A DNA stretch of 64,000 nucleotides from Pythium myriotylum (taxonomy: Eukaryota > Oomycota > Peronosporomycetes > Pythiales > Pythiaceae), in NCBI GenBank assembly GCA_023091665.1, contig JALJCQ010000016.1, positions 1,488,001-1,552,000 on the forward strand, in the 5' to 3' direction. Under the pieces are notes generated by a model. That model had not been told where the DNA came from and ran no database searches. It was given only the letters and a program-made list of their open reading frames with translations. The position numbers and the translations under genes were made by a program. This document shows positions 10,156 through 20,863 of this stretch, in pieces (positions within the stretch are counted from its first letter, which is position 1; every line of letters starts with the position of its first letter).

Positions 10156-10367
10156 GGTCGCGCTTGCCGAAGCGTGGAGGCTCTTCGTGCCGGTTGCCGA
10201 CAAGCTGGTTTCTTGGGAGCGTTGAAGTGCGAGTCCCTCGTGGGCTGCTCTACTGTGATCCCTCGTTTTGTTCACCGTGTCCCTCGTTTTGAGCTCATTT
10301 GTGTCAACAACTTCCTTATCGTATTGTACAGGTTATCGTTTTTCGACCGCTCAGAGGCTTCTAAATA
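10156..10367. other. flank between Myb-like remnant and mariner TIR
   Basis: No gene. The TA at 10366-10367 next to the terminal inverted repeat fits the target duplication of Tc1/mariner elements. Confidence 0.4.
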
Positions 10368-10496
10368 CTACCTCTGTTCGGTTTTTAATGACTGTTGGAA
10401 GGACTTTGTGGGACGGAGTGGGAACACCGTAAATGTAACCGGTTATGTATGGTTACACTGTTCAACCTACACCGGTACTTGTATTTTGTTGACTAC

Positions 10497-12570
10497 CTAC
10501 TGGTTGTCATGCGCCTGACGTTGACGCTTTCGCAACTCGTTGACGACTGTACGCCAACCGAGCTGGGAGTGCCGACGTTTGCGTTGCTTTCCTGTCAAAT
10601 CTGAGAGTGCAATCGTTTCAGAAACTTCGTCGTAAACACGACAAGCGGTCTCAACATCCACGTTGCGTGCACTCCAGGCAGGATGTCCTCGTGCAGCACT
10701 CTCGAGACGGCTCATCAGGAATCGCAGATCACTAAGTCGCTTCCTCGAGTTGGCTGAGCTCAGGTCGCTCGGTTGGACATGACGTAGTGGTGGGACGCTT
10801 GGCTTTGTGCCACCGCAAGTCCACAACACCCACATCTGTCGAGGAGTTCCGTCGTGGAGCTGATAGTCCTCGGGGAGACGTCTGTACCTGCCTCCCCACG
10901 TATACAAAAAGATCGTCGATTCGTCGGGCGTTGGAGAGGACTGTGTGTCAGGCTGGCAGCCGACTCGCACTTGTTCAACCAGGCCCACGAGACCGAGCTC
11001 TTGGAACGATGCGATGATGGCGCGTTTGACTGCTGCTGCTGACGAGTGCGATTGCCCGTCGATGGCACTTACAACACCTTCCACGACTTGTTCAACAACG
11101 GTGGATCGTAGTGCCTGTAGTTCCTGCTCCACAGACCGTAGACGACCGAGCATGGCACAGTGAGGAGGCACACCAGAAGCAATCTGTGTTGGATCATCGG
11201 AGGCGGTGCCGACACGCACGCGGTCGCGAAGTTGCTTGAGGCGATCGCCTGTCTGGAAGATCGGGGTTTGGAACAAGGGGTGAGCGGCGGGTAGTGTTGC
11301 GATCAGATAGTCGGAGTGGTACGCAAGCGCCGCGAGTGCGTGCTCGCAGACAAATCGAAGGTTCAACGGAACATCACCAAACGCGGTCTTGATGCCGAGC
11401 TTGACGAGTTCGTCGTTGTAGTCGAAACGGGGTGGGAGGGATGCAAAGAGCTCGCTGTTTGGTGGAAGACCGGACACCGTGCGACCAACATGCATGTCGC
11501 CAGCGCCCTGATAGCGAAGATATGTGTTTTGTACACCACCGAGAGACCAACCAGCACGAAGATGGACCGCTGTGGAGGATGGACAAGCAGTTGAACCGGA
11601 TGAGCAGTACGTCGCCGAGCCTTTGCGGATTGAGTGAGTGCCGATGTCGTTTGAATCGACGCCACGTCGGAACAACTCTGCCTTCACTGCGTCTTCGTCG
11701 AGGAAAGCGTGCAGTAGCTTGCGGAATCGGTCGTATTGTGCCGATCCCGGGAACAAGCGGTCTTGGTCCACTGCAAACACAGCCCAATAGATCCCCAGCG
11801 CCAAGAGCGGACAGATACTTGGTCGTAGGGGGTTCGCGTAAATGTGACGAGGATCTCTTGGTCTGGAACCGGTTTGATCGTTCTTCATGTGCGCAAAAAA
11901 ACACACAGAAAGAATCGTCCCGCCACTCGATGTGGCTTGTCATGATGCCCACTGTGTTTGCAGACCTGCACATGAGATTCCACGAGATCACAAGAAAGGC
12001 ATGTGCGAACACCATGTCCTTGGAGCTGGACTTCAACATCTGCGTGCAGATGAACTCATACATCTCCAGCGAGAGTGGATCCTTCCCGACCTTGACGGCA
12101 ACGTCGCCATTCGCTGCTTGCTCGGCGGTACTACGCTTGAGGCCTCGAAAGTACGTAGTCAGCTCGGTCTGGAGCTCATTGCTCATCAGACAGCGATACT
12201 CTCGAAAGAGATTGAACAGCGCCGCCCGGTGGTTATTGAACGTTGAGAAGCCGGGGGGCTTTCCGTCGCGTTTGCGCAGGGTCAGGAGCCACTCCACAAA
12301 GTCTGCTGCTTGCAGCCGCTCGAAATCCAACGGAGGTCGGGTGTGGTCAACGTCAGCGTCGATCGCAGCGAGGATAGCTTTGCGCGTGCGACTGGGGTCG
12401 TGAAGCTGCTCCACAAATGGTATCGGGATGAGGTTGCGCTTGTGCTGGAGCATCCACTGGACTAAAGCCGACCACGTCGCGCGATACGAGCGACGTGAAG
12501 TTGCTGATATCGTGTTCGCGCGAATGAGTGCGACACGTTCCCGTACACTTAGTGCCTCAGACGTCTCCAT
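10497..12570 (-). pseudogene. Crypton tyrosine recombinase with GCR1-type DNA-binding domain (one frameshift)
   Basis: Read on - from the ATG at 12570, the product is a tyrosine recombinase that would cut and join DNA for a Crypton transposon. The N-terminal SAM-like core-binding region (residues 1-190) is followed by the catalytic fold: Arg in WNLMCRSAN, the HSIRKGS motif (H-x-x-R), and the nucleophile region AGWSLGGVQNTYLRY. After about 200 further residues comes a GCR1_C-like domain (YTWGGRYRRLPEDYQL, WVLWTCGG, PPLRHVQP), typical of Cryptons. The frame breaks once, at a run of seven A/T at 11895-11901: one base fewer would join SFCVFF to AHMKNDQ. The defect is a single-base indel in a homopolymer, so the copy may be recently dead or the base may be a sequence error. 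Total length is about 690 residues. Confidence 0.85.
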
Positions 12571-12789
12571 CTTTGTCTGTGGGATGCGAGGTACACAAAA
12601 TCCTGTTGATTGCTCAAAACACTGAACGCCGAGCCACACAATAGCAATCAACAAAACCGATCAGCGGAAAAAATGATGACATCTGTCCCACAGAGCCACC
12701 CGATCAGCCAGTCTGATCCCATAAAAGTCTGATAATGAGCGTTTGAAAAAAATTTGTGCAGCGCTCCGCCTCGTTATTTTGCCCAAATA

Positions 12790-13448
12790 TAAGGCCGTGT
12801 TCGGGCAGACGTCAAAATCGTCATTTCAGAGCCAAAATGAAGATTTCGCGAAAATGAACCAACCGAACACAAGAAATTGAAAATTGAGTTTTGGCATCGA
12901 AACCCTCATTTTGAAAATTTTCCAGAACCTTGAATTTTGAAAATCGCATTTGAGGCCAGGGCGGGAAGAACGACGGGGGTAGGTCAGGAGTGTGTGTCGA
13001 CGCGAGGCGCGCCAACACCTGCAAAGCGAAACGGAAAGCAAAGCAGCTGAAGAAAAGCAAATTTGGACGTGCCCGAGCGCGCTCAATTTTAACGAGAGGC
13101 GAGAGGATGTCGAGCGAGCGCCAACTGGACGGAGACGGACCTCAATGTTCTGCTTGACGCGTATTTGGAGAAGCGCAGCAGTCCAGCAGCTTGAGCGCGA
13201 GAACCAGCATCATTTCATCCTCGCTTTCGTCTTGGTTGAAGTTTCCTCCAACGCGAGTCGAGCAAAGCTAGATTGGTCACTATAACGAGAGATTTCACCT
13301 TGCTTTAACGTCTACACAATACGAACATCTTCATTATGGAACCGAACACGATTTTTAGGAAATCCAATTTTGGGAACATGATTTTCGAAACTTGGAATCA
13401 GAAAATGTTCACTTGGGGCAAATGAAGCGTCACCCGAACACAGCCTAA
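12790..13448. mobile_element. PIF/Harbinger-like MITE, 653 bp, TAA target duplication
   Basis: The element spans 12793-13445. Its ends are GGCCGTGTTCGGG and the complement of CCCGAACACAGCC (12 of 13 match). It is flanked on both sides by TAA (12790-12792, 13446-13448), the 3-bp target duplication of PIF/Harbinger elements. The interior is AT-rich with many AAAATT-type words and has no ORF of note. Confidence 0.75.
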
Positions 13449-13581
13449 AGTCGCAAGGATCGCTCAAGTCCCGCTCTAAAGTAAATTTTGAAAAAAAAAT
13501 GGGATGAAACAAAACGTCACTAGACCAAGAAACACAACGAAAATGAACACATGCAGATGAGGGTGTACACGTTCCACCACA

Positions 13582-14346
13582 TCACATGCCAAGCGCCTCC
13601 CTCTCACTAGCCGTAGTCTTGTTACTCTGAGATACTCTTTGGAACTCGAGCGCGTCATCGTAGACTTGTCGATCGCATGGCAGACTTGTTGGTAGCGACT
13701 CCAGCCGCAGGAGCGCGTCCTTCTTCAAGTGGCCGAGTCGGAAATCGTTCCTGCCGTTGCGACTCAGGATGTGCTCCATCATGAACTGGAGAGTCAGAAA
13801 AGTCTTGTTCAGCGTCGTCGCGGCCGTGGCGAGGTACGCGCACACAACCTCCATGATGAGTGCTTGTTCGGTGCTTGGAATCGTACGGTTCTGAAGGCAC
13901 TGGATGGCGTTAAAGAGCGCAGAGCGTAGCCCTTCGCAGAGCGTGTCGGAGATAGCCCTCCGTAAGTATTCGCTGCAGAAGATAAGCGCTGATGCCCGTT
14001 GCATATTGGATGACACGCTGGTTTGTTCGAGCTTCAACGGGAGCAGACCTGACGAGCTGACAAAGCGCAGAGCGATTCTTCTTCTTCTTGCGGTCATGGC
14101 GGCGCGCGCGAGAGGCGACACATGCGGCAATCCGGGGCCCCATTGAGGAAACGCCGCGCACTGTTCGTGAGTTGGGTCCAGGCTGTCGGGTGGCGTGGGG
14201 CCATGGGCTCTGGGGCGGAGTCGGTTGTCTTGCGAGGGGGGCGGAGAATGCGAAAACGGGGCTTTGGATTCACGAGACCGCCAGGCCGCCTTCGCTGAAC
14301 GTGAGTTTCGAAAAAGGCGCGCAAAATTCCAAGGTCCAGAATTCAA
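13582..14346 (-). pseudogene. Tc1/mariner-like transposase remnant
   Basis: The 254-codon frame ends in about 110 residues that resemble the C-terminus of oomycete Tc1/mariner transposases: FNAIQCLQNRT, LNKTFLTLQFMMEHIL and FRLGHLKKDALLR. The catalytic DDE core is missing; upstream of the match the frame reads unrelated sequence, so the middle of the gene has been deleted. Its position just inside the right TIR and its orientation fit the element. It is non-functional. Confidence 0.65.
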
Positions 14347-14441
14347 ACTATGGCATCGATTTAGAAGGGATATGTTCTTAAGGCGACATCACCCATCCGA
14401 TACAAGCGCTCATTAAAAACCGAACGGAGGTAGTATCTATT

Positions 14442-14476
14442 ATCTGGAGAGGGGGAGGGACCCCCCCTCTCCAGAT
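14442..14476. repeat. perfect inverted repeat, 13-nt arms
   Basis: ATCTGGAGAGGGG at 14442-14454 and its exact complement at 14464-14476, 9-nt spacer, directly outside the right mariner TIR. Confidence 0.8.
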
Positions 14477-14578
14477 TGTGATCTGAGGAGGGGGTCTGAC
14501 GGCCAACATAAGATTTAGATTGTCGAAACCCGAAATTTTAGCTTTAGGAAGGCTTCTAAATCCCTACGGGAATCGGTC

Positions 14579-14972
14579 ACTGAGATGGGCAAGTGGACAG
14601 TCAACGTTTGAGAACTTGTTCAGTTACCTCCTCAGACCGTACGCAAAATCCACAGACCACAGTTAGTTCGCCGAGAACGGGTCATTCTTGACTCCCTAGG
14701 CTGCAGTGCGAAGACACGCCACCCACGAAGTGGTCAGGTGCCAACTAGGATCAGTACCCCTGCTCATCTCCCGCCCATCACCAAACGGGAAGTCGAAGCA
14801 TAAGGGATTAGAGGTCTATAAAAACATAGCGTGCTTATCCCCGGTACCGACTGTACTCAACTGCGGCGAGCCTCCACTAGAAAATAGTTCCGCCAGGTTG
14901 TGCGAAGTCATGGTATGGAAGGACCGGAGAAGAGTGGATCGACGGTACCCATGGAGAGATGCAGCATGAGCC
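14579..14972. other. intergenic, nothing seen
   Basis: Short open frames only; no family match, no repeat noted. It forms the 3' flank of PAP2. Confidence 0.5.
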
Positions 14973-16456
14973 CTATGATTTGATGATCGTGAACTCGTCC
15001 AGCACCGTGTGCACACTGTCTGTCGACGTAATATACTTGAGTGTGAGGCTTTCGCGGGTCACATGCATGGTGCTGATACCGTACTCAGCCGTCTGGAACA
15101 CATTCCATGGGACTGAGTTGTTTGCACCCGGTGCGTTGTTGGGCTCTGGGTTCCCCGCGCCTCCTGTGACGACGTAGACAGGAGCCTTGGGGTTGGTGTA
15201 AGTCTTGTTGTCGGCCGAGACACCATCCCGGATGGCTGTGCCATTATTTATCGGGAGCTGCCGTTCGTACTCGTGCATATGCCCGGCGAAGACAACGTCC
15301 ACTTGGTACTTGATGAAAAGTGGCTCGAAGGCTTTCTGCAGCGGTAGCGAAATGCCTGTGGGCCCTTCGTCGTCTTCGCGAACGTAAATCGGTCGGTGCA
15401 TGGCGATGATAATCCACGGGACGTTGGCACGGTTTGCCACAGCTTTTTGGAGATCGGCCTCGACCCACGCGAGCTGGTTGCCAAAGTTGCCGTACGTTCG
15501 ACCGAGATACGCGTTCGCGGGGAAACCCTCGAAATCCGTCTCGGACGAAATAGCAGTGATATGAATTGGTCCATTGTCGAACGAGTACCGCATGTCTTCA
15601 GTGCCGTAGGACTCGAACGATGGCATGTGAAAACGAGCGTTGTATGCCGAGTAGTTACCGAGGTGGTCCTTCTTGTAGGTTGAGGTGAAACAAGCACTCG
15701 AGTGACACTCTGACTCGTGGTTACCGACGCACACCATGTAGGGAGTGTCATCCATCGTAGGCGTGAGTGAGTTCATCCATCGGTTCCATACGATTTCAAA
15801 CCCGAAATCTGTGTTCAGGGTATCATCAAAGAAGTCATCGTCCGCATAGCTGATGTCGCCAATGTGGAGCACGAAGCTGTAGTTATCGGCAATCGAGTTG
15901 ACGTAGGCCGCTGTGGCGTCGCCCTTCTCCCGAAACCAAGATCTCCGTAAACAAGCACGTCGAACGGCGTCGAATCCGACGACGAACGAGCTGTCGTGAA
16001 GGTCGAGATGGCGCTCGTGAGCGATGGATCCGAGGCTTTTCCGACCTTGTAGAAATACTTGGTGTTGGGCTGAAGGCCGGTGACTCGTGCGTGGTGCTGG
16101 AAACCTTCACGTCCGAACGCTCTACGAGGGAAGAGGGTGTCGCACCAATCCATACTGTGCTATCTTCAACTTTGTCGAACGTGGCCCATGACATGGTCAT
16201 ACCGGTACCTGTAGGAATCCCCGCATATGCCAGGTGGATCTGCTGGGGAAGCTTAGGCGCCCAACTCGCAAGCGGCAATGTTCCGCTGTTGGTGTATCGA
16301 GACAAGAAGTTGAGGGAAGGCGCAGAGCGCTGCCGGGCCACACTCGGAGGTCTTGTTGTTGAAGACGCACAAGCTATCGTCGATCACTGCGGCGCGTCCT
16401 TTATCCAAGGACGCGGCGATAATGAGCGCGAGAGCGACGGCGCAACTTCGCTTCAT
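14973..16456 (-). pseudogene. purple acid phosphatase copy 2 (frameshifted)
   Basis: On -, the ATG at 16456 opens a signal peptide and the first cysteines (SLCVFNNKTSECGPAALC). The protein continues only after a change of frame at the LPQQIHLAYAG segment (about 16250), another near 16095, where the segment equivalent to TYYSEGNYSLYQ is lost and the frame resumes with QHHARVTGLQPNTKYFYKVG, and a third near 15930 after VLVYGDLGFG. The last 299 codons (15872-14973) are open and keep GDISYADDD, GNHE, MHRPIY and GHMHEYER. Three frame changes show gene decay rather than a sequencing slip. The closest relative in the window is PAP3, also on -. Confidence 0.85.
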
Positions 16457-16648
16457 GCTGCTCTTGGTGGCTTTGATTGTCGACAGCGGTGTAGTTGATG
16501 GCGTGAAAGTTGAATTGTGGGTCTAGCTCTTCAGGAGGCCACGATCTTACAAGGTTCTGATGAGTCGTTGGAATCGAGATTGACTCTTCGACGTCTAGGT
16601 CGTGCTTGCAATTGTGATGTGACGAAGGATGCTCGAAGCCATTACTGT

Positions 16649-16671
16649 CCCCCCCCCCCCCCCCCCCCCCC
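16649..16671 (+). repeat. poly-C tract (23 nt)
   Basis: Uninterrupted run of 23 C about 190 bp upstream of the PAP2 start codon (PAP2 is on -, so the tract is poly-G on its sense strand). Confidence 0.9.
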
Positions 16672-17078
16672 TGAAGTCCCGCGCATATTACTAGCATAAG
16701 AGTGGGAAGTCAGAGCTTCCAGTTGCGCATAAACGGGCGAAAGCCAAATTTTGAACAGCTTTTCCAGCCTAATCTTCCCAGTCCATCCTGATCATGATGA
16801 TAAAGTCTATTGAGCTCAACTACTGAATCATAGTAGTTCGGCTGGGTTTGACTTTTAAAGATCAATGCTACTCACGGTGGAACCCGCGAGCCATGAAGGT
16901 AGGTTCCCGATTCCATCCACAAACCCATTTCCAAGACGTTGGTCAAATCGCAGACCATCACCACCAGTCAGAACTGTCCGATCATCCTGTCGGCATCCGC
17001 ACACGGGATTTTCTCAATGATCAGTGCACCACGCCAACTGCTGCCCAATGTTGACGTCTATGGAACGAGAGCAAACAG

Positions 17079-17106
17079 CCCCCCCCCCCCCCCCCCCCCC
17101 CCCCCC
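17079..17106 (+). repeat. poly-C tract (28 nt)
   Basis: Uninterrupted run of 28 C between PAP2 and PAP3. Its true length may be uncertain in the assembly. Confidence 0.9.
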
Positions 17107-17779
17107 ATGGAGAAGTTCAAGGAATGCCGAGAAGACAGTCACTTGGATATTACCGGTCGCGGAAATTCAGCTTTTGGCTACAAGCGTGGGATACCTCGGT
17201 TCTCATCCCACCCGCACTTTCGATTCTCCTGAGCCATCAACATCTTTATCTTCGAGCAGCGTTGACCCACCCACCACTCCCGGACGAGCGTGCAATACCA
17301 CGCTTCGTTGCATTCCTTAGGTTAATTAAGCTTCGCAAGAGATCTGTTGTCCCCCAAAGCGAGCTGCCGAAAGTTGAGGTTGTGGATCACATTTAAATCG
17401 CATCCTCCAATTTGAACAAACCAACGTGGAGAAGAACCTCATCTACAGTACTTGTTTACAACATATTCAAGAATTCGCGGATGCAGTGAAGAGACGACAA
17501 TACGCTCGCAACAATGACGTCATGGGCAGTCCAGACACAGTCCGAGATTAGGTGGTTCTCCTCTGCACCCACTAATCCCTCCGGAGCGATGGCAACAGAC
17601 AAATCTAGAGCAGCAGTTGGTTGAGAGTATGACGGTCAGAGGAATCGTCTATTTCAGCCGATATCTATTCGTCAAAACTGCGGTAGTTTTAGCAAGCGAG
17701 CCAGATATTCCAAGAGGCGCTGCACTTTCTTGCTTTGAATGCTTCCGTCGCACGATCCTCGAAAGTAACAGCGAATAGT

Positions 17780-19311
17780 TTACGCCTTGGTGATCGTGAA
17801 CTCGTCTAAGACCTTGTGCTCACTGTCTGTCGACGTAATGTACTTGAGCGTGAGGCTGTCGCGGGTCACGTGCATGGTGCTGATGTACTCAGCCGTCTGG
17901 TACACGTTCCACGGAACCGACACGTCAGCGTCGAGCGCCTGGTTTGGCTCCGGGTTCCCAGCGCCACCCGTGATGACGTAGACTGGTGCTTTGGGGTTGG
18001 TATAGGTCTTGTTGTCGGTCGAGACCCCGTCACGGATGGCTGTGCCGTTCGCAATCGGGAGCTGCCGTTCGTACTCGTGCTCGTGACCAGCAAAGACGAG
18101 GTCTACCTTGTACTCGATGAGAGGTGCTCGAATGCCTTTTGGAGCGTGAGCGAGTAGTCGGTCAGAGTTCCGTTGGCGAGGACGCCGCCCTTGTGGGTAG
18201 ATGGGGCGGTGCATAATGAGAATGATCCATGGAACGTTGGCCCGGTTCGCCAGAGCCTTTTTGAGATCGGCCTCGAGCCATGCAAGTTGGTTGCGAAGTT
18301 ACCGTTCACGTTGTTCGTGAAGAAAGCGTTTGCAGGGGCCACCCATTGTAGTCCGTCTCAGACGAGATGGCAGTGACGTGAATTGGTCCGTCGTCGAACG
18401 AGTACCACATATCCCTCCGTGCCGTTCGACTCAAGCGACGGCATGTGGAAGCGGGCGTTGAACGGCCGTGTAGTTGGCGAGATGGTCTTTCTTGAAGGGT
18501 GATTCGATGCACGCGGGAGAATGGCACTCGGCCTCGTGGTTACCGACACACACCATGTACGGAGTGTCGTCCATCGTGGGCGTGAGCGAGTTCATCCACT
18601 CGTTATATACCTTCTCGTACGCAAAGCCGATATTTGAGGGGTCGAGAAAGTCGTCATCCGCGTAGCTCACATCACCAATGTGAAGCACGAAGTTGTAATT
18701 GCCGGCAATCGAGTTGACGTACGCAGCTGTGGCTTCCCCTTCGCTCCAAAGCCGAGATCTCCGTAGACGATAATGTCGAAGGGGGTCGAATCCGAGGAGG
18801 GACGAGCTGTCGTGAAGGTCGAGATGGCACTCGTGAGCGATGGATCAGAGGCTTTTCCAACCTTGTAGTAATACTTGGTGTTGGGCTGGAGCCCGGACAC
18901 TCGGGCGTGGTGCTGGTAGAGCGAGTAGTTGCCTTCGGAGTAGTAGGTGAAGCTTGAGACACTCACATCGGTGCGCTGTTGGAGCGTCTCCGGCGAGGAT
19001 CCAATCCAGACGGCGCTATCTTGGACGTTGTCAAATGTGGCCCAAGAGAGAGTCATGCCGGTGCCTGCGGGGACCCCCGCGTACGCCATGTGGATCTGTT
19101 GAGGTAGTTGTGCTGCTCCGTCACGAAGTCGACAATCTTTCGCTTGTGGCGCATCGGAGCATGAGGTCGGCTTGTAGACGCACAGAGCAGCGGGGCCACA
19201 TTCAGAGGTTTTGTTATTGAAGATGCACACGCTTTCGTCGACTGCGGCCTCGCTTCGGCGTACAAAGAGCGCCAAAGTGACGGCGCTTAAGACTACAACA
19301 GGGTTTTTCAT
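17780..19311 (-). pseudogene. purple acid phosphatase copy 3 (several frameshifts)
   Basis: On -, the ATG at 19311 begins MKNPVVVLSAVTLALFV, and the frame matches PAP4 through VYGDLGFGAKG to about 18750. The rest is found in pieces in different frames: GDVSYADDDF to KKDHLANYTA (18688-18480), MWYSFDDGPIHVTAISSETD (about 18420-18360), a middle segment with KGGVLANGTLTDYSL (18342-18103) and the C-terminal third with GHEHEYER to the stop at 17780. At least four single-base indels break the frame. The metal-binding motifs themselves are preserved, so decay is fairly recent. Neighbouring large genes show no such indels, which argues against general sequence error. Confidence 0.85.
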
Positions 19312-19573
19312 TCGGTTTGTACACAGTGCACGTGTGTGAAGTGGAGTGTTGGAGGTCTCGCGTCGATTTGGCTGTGCGAGTTGGACGCAGCGGGCTCTGG
19401 TGGCTGCGACACATGAGGAATGATGGGTGCCGTGATGGAATCTTCAATGTTCTGGTGGTGAGCGGGGATCACAAATCCACGGATCCGTGAGAAGAAGGAG
19501 ATACCGTTACTAACGAATGTGAGGTGTTGTCTTCCTGTCAAGATGGTGTACAGTAGCCACAGTGTTACTGTAC

Positions 19574-19626
19574 AAAAGAGCCTTGACGATTCCTGGGCAG
19601 TTGGCCCAATTCGTCAAGGCTCTTTT
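19574..19626. repeat. inverted repeat, 16-nt perfect arms
   Basis: AAAAGAGCCTTGACGA at 19574-19589 and its complement at 19611-19626; the 21-nt spacer continues with partial pairing (CTGGGC / GGCCCA). The matching site in block 1 has only the right half. Confidence 0.8.
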
Positions 19627-20070
19627 TATGGATAGAATAGCTTTTTTATGTGCAAATAGAAGCAGCCTCCCACCTCAAACCCGGCTTGCAACGGAAGGCT
19701 TCCGCAGATGACGCTCCCCTAAAAGTTCAGCGTGGCGCCTGTCTCAGATGATAGATTGGGGTTCCAGTCCAGCACCGCAAACGCAGTCCGATTTGGGACA
19801 ACGAGAAGGATTCTCTGGCGGCATCAGTGGCGGATACGACAGCTGAGGCAAAAGTCAACATGCTGATTCGCACAACAAAAGGAAGTCATGGATGCAAAAG
19901 ATCAGTTGTGCGCGCCACTACAGTGTCAGCCACCTACAAAGGAAAAGACCCGGGAGAACTACAGACTGTAGTGAGCCTTCTGACTCCAGCTGTGCATTGA
20001 AGCAGATCATAATATATTCTTTCATATTATGAAGGAATCTCCCTTCGAGCGCGTCATCATTCATCAACTA

Positions 20071-20126
20071 CATCTGCAAGATACTGCACTGCACGGGCGC
20101 CCGTGCAGTGCCGTATCTTGCAGATG
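20071..20126. repeat. 56-nt palindrome, 28-nt arms, no loop
   Basis: Left arm 20071-20098 (CATCTGCAAGATACTGCACT...) and right arm 20099-20126 are complementary at 27 of 28 positions with zero spacer. Block 1 has no counterpart. Confidence 0.9.
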
Positions 20127-20244
20127 ACATGATGGATGCTATCCTTCATGTCTCTCAGTCACATTCTGAGCCCAATAAGTCGACGTGGAATCTTCTCAAA
20201 GTGTGAGCAATGTGAGACTCAGACACAAAGCTAAAATGGGGAAC

Positions 20245-20290
20245 TTGACTCGCACATTGGGGAATCAAAATTCCCCAATGTGCGAGTCAA
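20245..20290. repeat. perfect inverted repeat, 20-nt arms, 6-nt loop
   Basis: TTGACTCGCACATTGGGGAA at 20245-20264, loop TCAAAA, exact complement at 20271-20290. Absent from block 1. Confidence 0.9.
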
Positions 20291-20863
20291 ATTCCCAAAA
20301 ATAGAGGCTGACTTGCGAAGAAGGGAAATATTCCTTTAGTGGGATTTGTGGTAGCCCTCCATCGGGATTTTGGCCGTCATGTGATTAGCCCTAGTTTCAG
20401 TCAGACACATTGGTTTGTTCGGTTGAAACCTCAAAGCCGGCTTGCTTTACCCTAGATTCTACCGACACTTCCAACTATGGCTCGTTAACTACTTCAACCG
20501 ATTAGACTGTCGAACGCAGCTACGTTGGTGCGGTGACAGACCAGCTCGTACTTTTGACAAGAAAAAAGAAAGAGGATACCCTCACCCTCGAGCAGCTCAA
20601 GGCCTTGCTTTGCCACCACTTAGCACGAGTGTGGGATCAGCCATATTGTTTGCCAGGCCTCACTCCTCGATGTTCGTGGTGTTGAACTGGGTCGCAGGCG
20701 TCTACTAATGCGAGTGTTTAGTTGCGTCCATCCATCATTTTTAAAACGGTGGAGGTCGTGACTTGTTGACATGAGATGCCATGCCCTGAAGATCGCATGA
20801 CAGCGCTTCGAGTCGCTTCATAGTTCATTACGCCTGCTTCTGGAGACATTCGCGCCAGTCGAG

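Larger units (their letters stand above)
10368..14433 (-). mobile_element. Tc1/mariner-like element with later insertions
   Basis: Terminal inverted repeats CTACCTCTGTTCGGTTTTTA at 10368 and its near-complement ending at 14433 (24 bp, one mismatch) are each flanked by TA (10366-10367, 14434-14435), the hallmark of this superfamily. Near the right end on - lies the C-terminal part of a transposase (13582-14090). The left TIR is about 3.2 kb from the transposase stop, because a MITE and a Crypton now occupy the gap. Confidence 0.7.
9622..14578. mobile_element. nested transposon block bounded by a ~42-bp inverted repeat
   Basis: Bases 9622-9663 (starting GACCGATTCCCGTAGGATTT) and the complement of 14536-14578 match over about 42 bp with one indel and a few mismatches, both reading inward. 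They enclose a Myb/SANT-like remnant, a mariner-like element, a MITE and a Crypton. The repeat could be the termini of an outer element or two inverted copies of another repeat; no flanking target duplication is clear. Confidence 0.5.
16457..17779. other. intergenic with two poly-C tracts
   Basis: No gene is supported between the 5' end of PAP2 and the 3' end of PAP3. Short proline-coding frames over the C runs are meaningless. The two mononucleotide tracts are listed separately. Confidence 0.5.

Noticed and set aside
20041..20300. Palindromes as a CRISPR array
   Set aside because: The repeats differ from one another, spacers are irregular, and the genome is eukaryotic.
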